From CBDUQP01 sp965369385 (GTDB taxonomy: Bacteria > Planctomycetota > Phycisphaerae > SM23-33), in assembly GCA_965369385.1 (NCBI GenBank), contig CBDUQP010000111.1:1-11620 (forward strand): a DNA stretch of 11,620 nucleotides, written 5' to 3'. Position numbers and translations under genes: made by a program. The notes under the pieces are model-generated. The model had not been told where the DNA came from and did no database searches. It saw only the letters and a list, made by a program, of their open reading frames with translations. Of this stretch, positions 1 through 6,970 are shown one piece after another. The number at the start of each line of letters is the position of its first letter. The stretch's first letter is position 1.

Positions 1-9
1 GAGCTGTAT

Positions 10-50
10 CCGGGGGCTGCACCGCGACTTACGTCGCGGCTGACCCCCGG
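10..50. repeat. GC-rich nested hairpin (palindromic repeat)
   Basis: Two nested perfect stems are visible. The inner stem is CCGCGAC (22-28) with GTCGCGG (33-39) around the four-base loop TTAC. The outer stem is CCGGGGG (10-16) with CCCCCGG (44-50), separated from the inner one by short unpaired stretches. No T-run follows on either strand, so it does not look like an intrinsic terminator. It lies downstream of the truncated minus-strand gene at 162-410. The shape is that of a dispersed intergenic palindromic element (REP/BIME-like), but only one copy is present here, so that class is an inference. Confidence 0.6.
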
Positions 51-123
51 CTAACTGCCCATCGGACCTTCGGCCCGAACGACAAAGAAACGGCCAAAGG
101 CGACGGCAGTGCCATTGGGCCTG

Positions 124-137
124 CCCGCCGTGGCGGG
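124..137. repeat. Short GC palindrome
   Basis: CCCGCC (124-129) and GGCGGG (132-137) form perfect 6-base arms around GT. It lies 25 bases past the stop of the truncated minus-strand frame ending at 162. With the hairpin at 10-50 it makes up a palindrome-rich stretch in which I see no coding potential on either strand. Confidence 0.5.
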
Positions 138-161
138 AACTGATCTCGTTTTTGCTCGAAC

Positions 162-410
162 TTATCCACCAGAATATACCGACAGTCTGTTGATCGGCGG
201 TCCACCGACGCTTATGGCGTGCCAGCCGGTTGCTTCGAGCGGAAGCGATACGTCAGGGGCGTCTACCGTCGGCTGGGCTATTATCATTTTGCCGGTAAGC
301 TCGCCGGCTTCGTAGTCCACCAGTTGCCATGCATCGGCGGTGGCATTCGTTCGCATGGCATCGCCGGGAGCACACTTGCCCATATCGGTCAGGATAATCT
401 CGTCAGCCAT
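162..410 (-). pseudogene. Truncated N-terminal fragment of a larger protein
   Basis: An 82-residue frame starts at ATG 410, preceded by AAAGGG about 7 bases upstream, a plausible ribosome binding site. The translation looks like a genuine protein start: after MADEIILTDMG it runs through a segment with DVSLPLEATGWHAISVG at about residues 53-69 and then stops abruptly after SVYSGG. From memory, the LPL...GWHAI(Y/S)VG pattern opens long (600+ residue) uncharacterised proteins in planctomycete-type genomes, where it begins a beta-rich domain. Here the frame ends at TAA just as that domain begins, and what follows on the minus strand is palindromic repeat sequence (137-124 and 50-10) with no recognisable continuation in the other frames. 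I therefore call it a remnant of a gene cut off by a rearrangement or repeat insertion. It could also be a real short protein. No signal peptide or membrane segment is visible. Confidence 0.5.
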
Positions 411-531
411 AGTTAAGCCCTTTCGAATATCAGCATATTTGCAGATTCAAGGATTCGCCACGTATTTTCAAAATCTCCAATATCCCGAATACCCCAACAG
501 CACCATGCACACAACCGAGGCAGTTGAAAGT

Positions 532-561
532 ATTATAGTCTTTTTTGAATCGCCGGCGGAA
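532..561 (-). promoter_or_regulatory. Possible promoter for the truncated gene
   Basis: The minus strand carries a perfect -10 hexamer TATAAT at 532-537. The best-placed -35 (TTCCGC at 556-561, 18-base spacer) matches the consensus poorly. It would give an untranslated leader of about 115 bases before the ATG at 410. This is a weak call resting on the -10 alone. Confidence 0.2.
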
Positions 562-585
562 TCGCGCGTAACCATGGCACATAAG

Positions 586-624
586 AAAGCGGAGGCACCG
601 ATTCGTGTCGGCGGCCTCCGCTTT
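586..624 (-). terminator. Hairpin terminator after the oxidoreductase gene
   Basis: Perfect 11-base arms AAAGCGGAGGC (586-596) and GCCTCCGCTTT (614-624) enclose a 17-base loop that itself holds a 4-bp stem (CCGA/TCGG). Read on the minus strand the hairpin begins 52 bases after the oxidoreductase stop and is followed by CTTATG after the arm's own TTT, giving a short interrupted U-tract. The symmetric A/T ends mean it could act in both directions. It separates the oxidoreductase transcript from the truncated gene at 162-410. Confidence 0.8.
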
Positions 625-676
625 GAAAACTCTTTCAACTTTTTCAACTTCTGGAACTTCTCGTCGCCTGTAACGC

Positions 677-1867
677 CTATTCCACAACATCGGCCTCGAA
701 GTGTGCACGAATCTTCGGGTCGAGCTGAGTAACATCATAGGGCATTGAGTTTGTGCGGATAGATTTCGTAGCCATGCAACCCGCAGCTACGCTGAAGCGA
801 GCCGCCACCGCAGATGTGGATATCTTGCATCCGGTCTTCACGTAATCGACGAACTCCTGCACAATTCGAGGATCAGCGCCGCCGTGCCCGCCCGGGGCTT
901 CGGCGATGAAGTACTGCTCGTCACCGAAGGCATTGTAGCTCTTTCGCTTGTTCCACACGCGAACGGCACATTCGCCAGGACTATCATTGAAGTTCTCAAC
1001 GCGGCCTTCGGTTCCGATAATCGTGTAGTTACGCCACGCATCGGGGGTGAAGTGACACTGCTGATAGGTGCAGAATACGCCGTTATCCAGGTGCATCAGC
1101 ATATGGCTGACATCCTCTACCTCGACAATCGGGTTGAGGTTCTTCTGCGAAAGCGGCGGCCACTTGTTGTCCGTCCAGCTCACATTGGCGTGGCTGGTAT
1201 CGGACGGGTCGCGACGGTCTGTGATCTGATCGTAAAGCACCAGTCCGCCCTGTCCGACTACTCGCTTGGAGTATCCACCGCATATCCAGTGCAGGATGTC
1301 TATATCGTGAGCGGCCTTCTGCAGCAGCAGCCCGGTAGACTTGGCGATCTCGGCGTGCCAGTCCTTGTAGTAGGCATCGCATCCGTAAGCGATGAAGTGT
1401 CTGCACCAGGCGGCTTTCACTTCGCCAATCGCGCCAGAGTCCACCACTTCCTTGATCTTCTTGGTGAAGTCCATGTGCCGCATATTGTGGCCGAGATAGA
1501 GCCTGACCTTGTTATCGTAGGCGGCCTGCAGGATCTTGTCACATCCTTCGACCGTGATAGCCATCGGCTTTTCCAGGTACACATGCTTGCCTGCTTCGAG
1601 GCATGCCAGGGTATGCTCTTCGTGCAGGAAGTCGGGAGAGCAGACAAAAATCGCATCAACATCTTTGCAATCAATAATCTCCCGATAATCCTTCGTTACG
1701 AAGATGTCATCGCCATAGGTTTCCTTGTTCTTGGCAAGGCGATCATCATAGATGTCACAGCAAGCGACAATACGGGAGCCCTCGCCGGGTTTGTGGGCAT
1801 GGCCAGCCAGTGCCCCCCGCCCGCCAGAGCCAATTACGCCAATCCTCAGTTCGTCATTCTTTTTCAT
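677..1867 (-). CDS. Gfo/Idh/MocA family oxidoreductase
   Basis: A 396-residue NAD(P)-dependent dehydrogenase of the glucose-fructose oxidoreductase/inositol dehydrogenase class. The family oxidises or reduces hydroxyl groups of sugars and cyclitols in the cytoplasm. The Rossmann fold opens with RIGVIGSGGRG (dinucleotide loop about residues 13-18). VCSPDFLHEEHT leads to the family signature LEKP at 98-101, with catalytic lysine K100. The catalytic segment KAAHDIDILHW (184-194) supplies H187 and D188. The C-terminal half is the alpha/beta substrate and dimer domain, with IIGTEGRVE near 283-291. The length is normal and the protein looks intact. The frame reads TTG-GTG-ATG; I start at ATG 1867 because AGGAG lies six to seven bases upstream, while the TTG and GTG would overlap the spacer. 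No signal peptide is seen, unlike the Tat-exported branch of the family. The gene appears monocistronic, with a terminator at 586-624. The substrate cannot be read from sequence. Confidence 0.93.
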   Translation of the reverse strand: MKKNDELRIGVIGSGGRGALAGHAHKPGEGSRIVACCDIYDDRLAKNKETYGDDIFVTKDYREIIDCKDVDAIFVCSPDFLHEEHTLACLEAGKHVYLEKPMAITVEGCDKILQAAYDNKVRLYLGHNMRHMDFTKKIKEVVDSGAIGEVKAAWCRHFIAYGCDAYYKDWHAEIAKSTGLLLQKAAHDIDILHWICGGYSKRVVGQGGLVLYDQITDRRDPSDTSHANVSWTDNKWPPLSQKNLNPIVEVEDVSHMLMHLDNGVFCTYQQCHFTPDAWRNYTIIGTEGRVENFNDSPGECAVRVWNKRKSYNAFGDEQYFIAEAPGGHGGADPRIVQEFVDYVKTGCKISTSAVAARFSVAAGCMATKSIRTNSMPYDVTQLDPKIRAHFEADVVE

Positions 1868-1984
1868 CACCAACTCCTACTATGTTGGTTACTTAAAACC
1901 ATCGAATCACCGGACCGCCGAAGATACACGCCCAGGCGGCTGAAATACCCGCCAGTCTCGCACACGAGCCCTGCGGAACCGACG

Positions 1985-2014
1985 ATATTAGCGTCCAACA
2001 TAACCCGCTTGCAA
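1985..2014 (-). promoter_or_regulatory. Weak candidate promoter for the oxidoreductase
   Basis: On the minus strand TTGCAA (2009-2014) and TAATAT (1985-1990) are 18 bases apart in the 210-base gap between the DMT gene and the oxidoreductase. Each hexamer matches the sigma70 consensus at about four of six positions. It would leave a leader of about 110 bases. I see no convincing terminator for the DMT gene in the same gap, so read-through from upstream is also possible. Confidence 0.25.
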
Positions 2015-2077
2015 CACATTAAGGGGCATTTGGGGAGTAACTATGGATGTGCAAGATCGCAAGTGGCCCAGCCAGCG

Positions 2078-3133
2078 TCAATCAGGGCTGCCCGATATGC
2101 CCGACACCCCGCCAGATCGGCTCTTGCCAATCACCGTCAGCAGGACCGCCATGCTGATGAGCAACGCCCCGGCGATGATATATTTGCCCGGCATGTGACG
2201 CTGAACAAGGCAAAGCACAAACGTGGACAGCACCGGCGTAGCCGACGCCATCATCCCCAGCAGTGTAGCCGGAGCCCTGTGCAATGCACGTTCCCAGAGC
2301 AAATACCCCACCCCATACGGGCCAAAAGCCAGCATGCAGATCACCATCCACTGACGCAGGCTAAGCGGCTGCCACTGCCACCGGGCAATGCAAACGATGC
2401 CAGCGATAGCGCTGATAGAGATGAACGCCAGAGGCGGTGTGACAAATTTCCCGGACCAAGCTCGCCAGCGTGCCTGAAGAGAGGAGAAGACCGCCCAGAG
2501 AACCGCCGCGGCAGCTACCATAAGATACGGGACTATGCTGAAATCCTCCGTGATCTCGCCTCCCGAGGCGCTGCTGATGCTCTCGTAACCGGCAAGACCG
2601 ATTCCAAGCATTGACAGCACTATCGCCACCAGCAGTCGCGAGCTCAGCCGCGTGCCCGGCACCCAGATTACCGAAAATACCACGATAAGCACCGGCCAGA
2701 GGTAGTTGACAAGATTGACCACGCACTTTTCGCTATCGTTTCTGCACATCGCCAAACCGTGCGGAAGCAACATATTGTAGACAACGAAGCAACCCAGAAT
2801 TATCGCCCACAGCCGCCAGGGCAAGCGGAAACACGACGCGAACTCCCGCTTGCGGATGCCATGAACGGTAAGCTGAAATACGCCTGTCAGCCCGCAGGAT
2901 ACCGCCAGAAACTGCCACACATCGATGTCGGAGACGCCAACACAAAGCAACGCTCCGGTGGTGGACCAGAGACATATCGCTATCGCGCCGAGAATGATAC
3001 CGCTCTTTGCGTGTTTACTCTCGCTCATTACTAGGATTCCTGAACACATCACGCAACGAAACTGTAGCCCGACAATGGTATCCATTTCGGCCGCAGATGA
3101 TAGCCATTTCGCCGCCTTGGAACGATTAAACAT
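2078..3133 (-). CDS. DMT (EamA) transporter, YddG-like
   Basis: A drug/metabolite superfamily inner-membrane exporter with about ten hydrophobic segments in two EamA repeats. The first repeat begins GIILGAIAICLWSTTGAL (45-62) and contains NLVNYLWP (140-147). The second contains GYLLWERALHRAP followed by ATPVLST (298-304). The VNYLWP motif and the LWST opening resemble E. coli YddG, an aromatic amino acid exporter, so export of amino acids or related metabolites is the best guess. The start is ambiguous. ATG 3133 has a perfect AGGAGG seven bases upstream and gives 351 residues with a 35-residue non-membrane leader. The in-frame ATG 3028 has a poorer AGGA at 8-9 bases and gives 316 residues, closer to the family norm. 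I chose 3133 for its ribosome binding site. The gene is transcribed divergently from the HAD phosphatase gene. The tail after the last helix is short and polar. Confidence 0.88.
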   Translation of the reverse strand: MFNRSKAAKWLSSAAEMDTIVGLQFRCVMCSGILVMSESKHAKSGIILGAIAICLWSTTGALLCVGVSDIDVWQFLAVSCGLTGVFQLTVHGIRKREFASCFRLPWRLWAIILGCFVVYNMLLPHGLAMCRNDSEKCVVNLVNYLWPVLIVVFSVIWVPGTRLSSRLLVAIVLSMLGIGLAGYESISSASGGEITEDFSIVPYLMVAAAAVLWAVFSSLQARWRAWSGKFVTPPLAFISISAIAGIVCIARWQWQPLSLRQWMVICMLAFGPYGVGYLLWERALHRAPATLLGMMASATPVLSTFVLCLVQRHMPGKYIIAGALLISMAVLLTVIGKSRSGGVSGISGSPD

Positions 3134-3140
3134 ACACATT

Positions 3141-3146
3141 CCTCCT
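3141..3146 (-). promoter_or_regulatory. Consensus ribosome binding site (DMT gene)
   Basis: AGGAGG on the minus strand lies seven bases before ATG 3133 and one base before another in-frame ATG at 3139. It is the strongest Shine-Dalgarno match in the window and is why the DMT start is placed at 3133 rather than 3028. It also lies only two bases from the -35 hexamer of the opposing HAD promoter. Confidence 0.6.
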
Positions 3147-3148
3147 GT

Positions 3149-3176
3149 TTGACATGGTGAGGCAAAGATGTATGAT
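3149..3176 (+). promoter_or_regulatory. Sigma70-type promoter for the HAD phosphatase gene
   Basis: TTGACA (3149-3154, six of six matches) and TATGAT (3171-3176, five of six) are separated by 16 bases. Transcription would begin near 3183, leaving a leader of about 60 bases before ATG 3242. This is the best promoter in the window. It occupies the middle of the 108-base divergent region, so any promoter for the DMT gene must overlap it or lie to its right. Confidence 0.7.
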
Positions 3177-3241
3177 CGGAGCGGAATGCTGCAACCGATT
3201 TGCCGGGGCTCGGCATGGCCGGCGACCCAACGGAGATGTAG

Positions 3242-4051
3242 ATGACACAAAACGCACAAATAGTGAAGACCATCCTGTTCGATCTGGACGGGACGATATA
3301 CGTTGACGGCGTGCTCCTGCCGGGCGCCAATGACCTGCTGGCGAAACTCACCGACAGCGGCATCTCTTACGGGTTCATGACCAATAACAGCTCGATCGGG
3401 CCGGACGATTACCTCGCCAAACTGCAGAAGATAGGCGTGGATGCCTCCATGGAGAACATCATAACCAGCGCCGAAGCAACAGTGCTAATGCTGGAAGATC
3501 TGATGCTCGGACCAGACGTGTACATGCTTGCAACAGATGCATTTAAGAATTATCTGGCTACCAAGGGCTACCGCCACACCGACGACAGCCCCTCGGCGGT
3601 CCTGGTCGGGTTCGACCCCCATTTGAGCTTCACTGATCTCACTGTCGCCATCAAACTCATGATGTCCGGCGTACCGTTGGTGGCGTCACATCCGGACCCC
3701 GCATGCCCCTGCGCCGGCGGATGCATTCCCGATGCGGGTGCGGTGCTGGCTGCGATAAAGGCCGCGATTAACGTGACGCCCAAGGCCATAGCGGGCAAAC
3801 CAAACCGCTGGATAGTGCAGGCCGCACGCGAGCACTTCGGCGTGAAGACGAAGGAAATCGCCATTGTAGGCGACAGACTGATGACCGATATCGGCATGGC
3901 TCACAAATACGGCATGCGTTCGGCACTGGTGCTTTCAGGCGTATCATGCAAAGAAGACGTATCCCAGTCACGATTCAAGCCATCAATCGTAATCAACTCC
4001 GTAGCCGACCTGATAGACACAAACTGGCCAGGCAAGCTCGGCTGGCTGTAG
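3242..4051 (+). CDS. HAD-IIA phosphatase (NagD-like)
   Basis: A 269-residue haloacid dehalogenase-type phosphatase of subfamily IIA (NagD/AraL/PGP group), cytoplasmic, Mg-dependent, acting on small phosphorylated metabolites. Motif I is FDLDGT, with nucleophile D14 and acid/base D16. Motif II is MTNNSS (T47). Motif III lysine is K186 in AGKPN. Motif IV is GDRLMTDIGMA, with D211 and D216. The stretch between about 80 and 180 is the C2-type cap, including HPDPACPCAGGCIPDAG at 150-166, matching the cap segment where relatives carry the PD and G-rich specificity loop. The three cysteines packed there (C155, C157, C161) are unusual. The length is standard and all catalytic residues are present. 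The start ATG has GGAG six bases upstream. It is the only plus-strand gene in the window, with its own promoter, and ends seven bases from the convergent SGNH gene. The substrate is unknown; NagD-like enzymes hydrolyse sugar or nucleoside phosphates. Confidence 0.92.
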   Translation: MTQNAQIVKTILFDLDGTIYVDGVLLPGANDLLAKLTDSGISYGFMTNNSSIGPDDYLAKLQKIGVDASMENIITSAEATVLMLEDLMLGPDVYMLATDAFKNYLATKGYRHTDDSPSAVLVGFDPHLSFTDLTVAIKLMMSGVPLVASHPDPACPCAGGCIPDAGAVLAAIKAAINVTPKAIAGKPNRWIVQAAREHFGVKTKEIAIVGDRLMTDIGMAHKYGMRSALVLSGVSCKEDVSQSRFKPSIVINSVADLIDTNWPGKLGWL

Positions 4052-4058
4052 CTGCGGA

Positions 4059-5288
4059 TTAATCTTCTACGATTTCGCCTACAAGCATTATGGCTGCCAC
4101 CCACATTGCCGTACCGTCGAAAATGGAGGGGTCGAAATCGGGATTGTCCTTGATCGTGTCGGTTACGGGGCTTCTGTCCGGCTGCCTTCGCCCGATTTCG
4201 ATCTCAACGGTGTGAACCTTCTTTGGCGATAGTCTGTCGCCAATCGCCATGTGCGACAACCGGTGATAGGAGCAATATGCGTCGAATCGCGGGACAATTA
4301 CCGGATTCTTGCCGTCCAGCGTGGCAATGGCCTCCCCACCGCTGGGGCCGACGAGGTCATACAGCATCACCTTGCTACCCCGCATCTTGAAGGAAATCTT
4401 CTCGCCCGGTTCGGTGGCTTCCCACAAGTCCGGCGGACACTTGGTGTACACGTTGCTCAGAACGGATGAGCGCTTGGGTAACTTGTGCCAACCATCGGTC
4501 AACATGGCCCCAGTCAGCGGAACCATTTTCGCATCTTCCAAATTGTCCGCAGCGAAGGGCTTCTTCATGCGATACTTGGTAATCTTGCCCTTACCCGCGC
4601 CCTTGCCGGAAGGAATCATATTCTCAATGGCATCGGTGATAACCTTGGCGTATACCTCGTGGCCTTCCCTGGTGGGATGGCAGATATCGCCTCCAAATAC
4701 AATCCTGTCGCCCGGATCAACACCATCCTTGCGCATGTAGACCATTTCGTCGGCCTGCACCATCTCGAATATCTTCAGGCCGACATCGATGGAAGGAATA
4801 TTGTAATGATCGGCGATTTTCTCCATCGCTGATGCGGGAGGCGAACAGAAGCCCTTCTTGTAGTAACGGGGCATACATTTGGAATTCATCGTGTAGATGA
4901 AGCAGATATCGGTTTCGGCATTGTGTCTGCGAATCTGGCGCACTATCCCCTCCATCGACCGCCAGATATTCCGCGCCGTGACACCCTCATCATTCACGGC
5001 AAACTCGACGAACACCAGATCGGGATCATGCTTAAGCACGTCCCGCTGAAGTCTGAACACGCCAAGTCCAGACCCCGTCCCGCCGATTGAGGCGTTGACC
5101 TGCTTGACCTTCGCCTTGGGGAATTGCTTGCGGAACCACTTGTGCGTCATGGGGCGCCAGCCGTCGGCCTGGGTGATGCTCCCGCCGAAATAGGCGATTG
5201 TCACATCCTTGCCGGCTTGAAGTCTTGCGATGACGTTTGGCAATCCCCCGCGAGGACGCACGAGCTTGGCTTCGGCATGATCAGGCAC
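4059..5288 (-). CDS. SGNH/GDSL hydrolase with C-terminal beta domain
   Basis: A 409-residue protein. The N-terminal 230 residues are an SGNH-fold serine esterase: YFGGSIT (33-39) holds the likely nucleophile S37, the block II glycine lies in SIGGTGSG (67-74), block III is EFAVND with N99, and block V is DICHPTREGH with D201 and H204. All four SGNH residues are thus present. The GGSIT variant is typical of carbohydrate esterase-like members (deacetylation of glycans), so a sugar acetyl esterase role is the best inference. Residues about 255-409 look beta-rich, with repeated short hydrophobic strands (KISFKMRGSKVMLYDLVG, IATLDGK, HTVEIEIG), and may form an accessory jelly-roll. No signal peptide is visible. 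The start is GTG 5288, with AGGAG seven bases upstream. It follows the MFS gene by 51 bases with no terminator, so the two are probably co-transcribed. Its stop lies seven bases from that of the opposing HAD gene. Confidence 0.9.
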   Translation of the reverse strand: MPDHAEAKLVRPRGGLPNVIARLQAGKDVTIAYFGGSITQADGWRPMTHKWFRKQFPKAKVKQVNASIGGTGSGLGVFRLQRDVLKHDPDLVFVEFAVNDEGVTARNIWRSMEGIVRQIRRHNAETDICFIYTMNSKCMPRYYKKGFCSPPASAMEKIADHYNIPSIDVGLKIFEMVQADEMVYMRKDGVDPGDRIVFGGDICHPTREGHEVYAKVITDAIENMIPSGKGAGKGKITKYRMKKPFAADNLEDAKMVPLTGAMLTDGWHKLPKRSSVLSNVYTKCPPDLWEATEPGEKISFKMRGSKVMLYDLVGPSGGEAIATLDGKNPVIVPRFDAYCSYHRLSHMAIGDRLSPKKVHTVEIEIGRRQPDRSPVTDTIKDNPDFDPSIFDGTAMWVAAIMLVGEIVED

Positions 5289-5339
5289 GACAATACTCCT
5301 TGTTTCGACCTGTAGAACCGCTTACGTACGGCCAAAGAA

Positions 5340-6647
5340 CTATACAAGACCTTCGTCCTTCGAGCAAACAGTTGTGTCATTTTGCAGTGGCGTCCCCTGT
5401 GTAACCAGCAGCAGCCGGGGCTCTCGCACCATCGCCAGCACCCAGAGAAGCGAAATTGTACTGAAACATATGCACACGACAAACACAATTCGCAGCCCAT
5501 GCTCATCGGAAACAGTTGAAAGCCAACCTGCAAGCGGCGGCGCCAACATCAGTGGAATCGCCATTGCGAGGTTACCGATGGTAATATGCCCGGCATAATG
5601 ATCGTGCGGACAGGTCTCCATCAGCATGTTTATGTGTGCCAGGCTATTGGCTCCGGCACATAAGCCTGCCAGCAAGTACACCAACACGCACCCCAGCAGC
5701 CCAGGCACACAAAGAAGCACACCAAGCGTAACGGCTTGCATTGCGCACCCGAATACGATCCCGAGCCGGTGGCCAACCTTGTCGCCTACCCACCCGAAAA
5801 CCAGCGTACCTATCGCCATTCCTGCCGTCAGTCCGGCCCCGCACTTAACGACTGTACTCTCGTCAAGCCCGCCACCTTGCACACTGCGATAATACAGCGC
5901 AATGAAAGGCAGGATACAGAACCCCAACGTTGCCAGCGTTCTTGTTATCAGGAAATTGCGGAAATTGGGTTCGCCAAGGCTGGCGGCAAAACGTTTGGCG
6001 AGCAGGGAAAGATTCGGTTTATCCTCGTTATCCGGCTCGCCGGAGGCGGGATCGTCCACGAGCCAGAACAGAATCATTGACGCCGAACCGATACACACAG
6101 CCATGAGATACAATATAATGTATCCATTAAGATCATATAGCCTGATCAGCTCCCCCGCCAGCAGACTGCTGAGAACGCCGCCGGCAAAGCCCACAAACAG
6201 CCCCATGCCAAGCACTCTTCCACGTATTCGTTCGTGAAGCAAGCCCCGCATCCAGTCCAGCCATACACTTCCCGATATACCAAGGATAATCATCCTGACT
6301 GCGAAACTGCAAAACAATGCCCAACGGATGAAGGCCTGAGAATACCAGTCTGCGGTCCAAAGAACGCACACATCAAATAGTAACGATGGCACGATCGCCA
6401 GAAGATGCATCATTATCATTTGTGCCTTGCGTTTTCGGCGTGACACGAAGAGATACAACCCCACCATCTGCATGAGCACGAGCATCCCGCAGACAGTCTC
6501 TATGCTACCGATCATCGGCTTGCCGGCACCTAGCCGGCTCAGAATACTCACAAGAATAGTGCTCGGAAGCAACATGCCCCACATCACACCCCATATTCCC
6601 TCGCCAGCAATGATCTTGATGACATTGCCAAGTTCTCTCTTCTCCAT
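5340..6647 (-). CDS. Major facilitator superfamily transporter
   Basis: A 435-residue integral membrane protein with about twelve hydrophobic segments in two six-helix halves, joined by a polar cytoplasmic loop around residues 198-226 (DDPASGEPDNEDK). A motif-A-like loop GWVGDKVGHRLG sits at 285-296 between helices 8 and 9. The corresponding loop in the first half is divergent, with the basic patch SRRKRKA at 69-75. The length and topology fit the MFS, and this divergent type is common beside glycan genes in planctomycete-like genomes. By context it may carry sugars or their breakdown products, but substrate and direction cannot be read. The start ATG 6647 has GAGGTG about six bases upstream. 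It is the first gene of a pair with the SGNH hydrolase. The promoter should lie in 6648-6925, where I could not find a convincing one. The polar tail after about residue 410 is cytoplasmic. Confidence 0.9.
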   Translation of the reverse strand: MEKRELGNVIKIIAGEGIWGVMWGMLLPSTILVSILSRLGAGKPMIGSIETVCGMLVLMQMVGLYLFVSRRKRKAQMIMMHLLAIVPSLLFDVCVLWTADWYSQAFIRWALFCSFAVRMIILGISGSVWLDWMRGLLHERIRGRVLGMGLFVGFAGGVLSSLLAGELIRLYDLNGYIILYLMAVCIGSASMILFWLVDDPASGEPDNEDKPNLSLLAKRFAASLGEPNFRNFLITRTLATLGFCILPFIALYYRSVQGGGLDESTVVKCGAGLTAGMAIGTLVFGWVGDKVGHRLGIVFGCAMQAVTLGVLLCVPGLLGCVLVYLLAGLCAGANSLAHINMLMETCPHDHYAGHITIGNLAMAIPLMLAPPLAGWLSTVSDEHGLRIVFVVCICFSTISLLWVLAMVREPRLLLVTQGTPLQNDTTVCSKDEGLV

Positions 6648-6828
6648 CGGTTACACCTCATATCGCATCGGGCAAATTATCTGTAGGACGCAGACAGCAT
6701 CCGTTTGCAGCGACTTTGCGGCAATACAAATATGGTGACAATCGAAAACTTTCTGAATTCCCGTTTGCCCCGCCAAGATATGAATTCTAATCTTCTGTTG
6801 TCCGGCAGGCTGGAGGGTTTTGCCGGGC

Positions 6829-6862
6829 GTCGCACCGGGAGTGCCCACACCCGCGTTGCGAC
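6829..6862. repeat. Interrupted stem-loop upstream of the MFS gene
   Basis: GTCGCA (6829-6834) pairs with TGCGAC (6857-6862), and CGGG (6836-6839) with CCCG (6850-6853), making ten base pairs with a small internal loop. There is no T-run on either side. It lies about 180 bases upstream of the MFS start, so it could be part of a long leader or an intergenic repeat. Confidence 0.35.
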
Positions 6863-6925
6863 AGGCTCGCTGGCCGGTTTCTTCTTCTCCTTTTCCGGTC
6901 AGCACCAGAGCCTATGACGTACATG

Positions 6926-6970
6926 CCCGCTACCGGGTGGCCTCTCCCCTTCGGCCGCCTGGTAGTAGGG
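6926..6970 (-). terminator. Stem-loop at the 3' end of the propeller gene
   Basis: Directly after the stop codon of the propeller gene the minus strand can form a 14-bp imperfect stem: CCC/GGG, CTACC/GGTAG, GG/CC and GGCC/GGCC, with small mismatched interruptions and a loop of about ten bases. No T-run follows on the minus strand, so it is not a classical intrinsic terminator. It may protect the 3' end of the operon mRNA or assist factor-dependent termination. Confidence 0.45.

Larger units (their letters stand above)
6648..6970. other. 323-base intergenic region
   Basis: No open frame here looks coding. The left part (6648-6800) is the upstream region of the MFS gene on the minus strand and is relatively AT-rich, with two GAATTC sites 29 bases apart. 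I found no good -35/-10 pair. The right part (6800-6970) is GC-rich and holds two separate stem-loops, at 6829-6862 and 6926-6970. The region separates the propeller operon from the MFS/SGNH pair, so it should hold an end of transcription and a new start. Confidence 0.6.

Noticed and set aside
430..738. A 102-residue minus-strand frame across the terminator region
   Set aside because: It overlaps the end of the oxidoreductase in another frame and reads straight through the perfect terminator hairpin; composition is not protein-like.
1881..2002. An 8-base inverted repeat TATGTTGG/CCAACATA 106 bases apart in the leader of the oxidoreductase gene
   Set aside because: At this length and spacing it is expected by chance in a gap of about 200 bases.
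884..2614. A 576-residue open frame on the plus strand
   Set aside because: It runs antisense through the whole oxidoreductase gene and into the DMT gene, lacks family signatures, and its length follows from the codon bias of the real genes opposite it.
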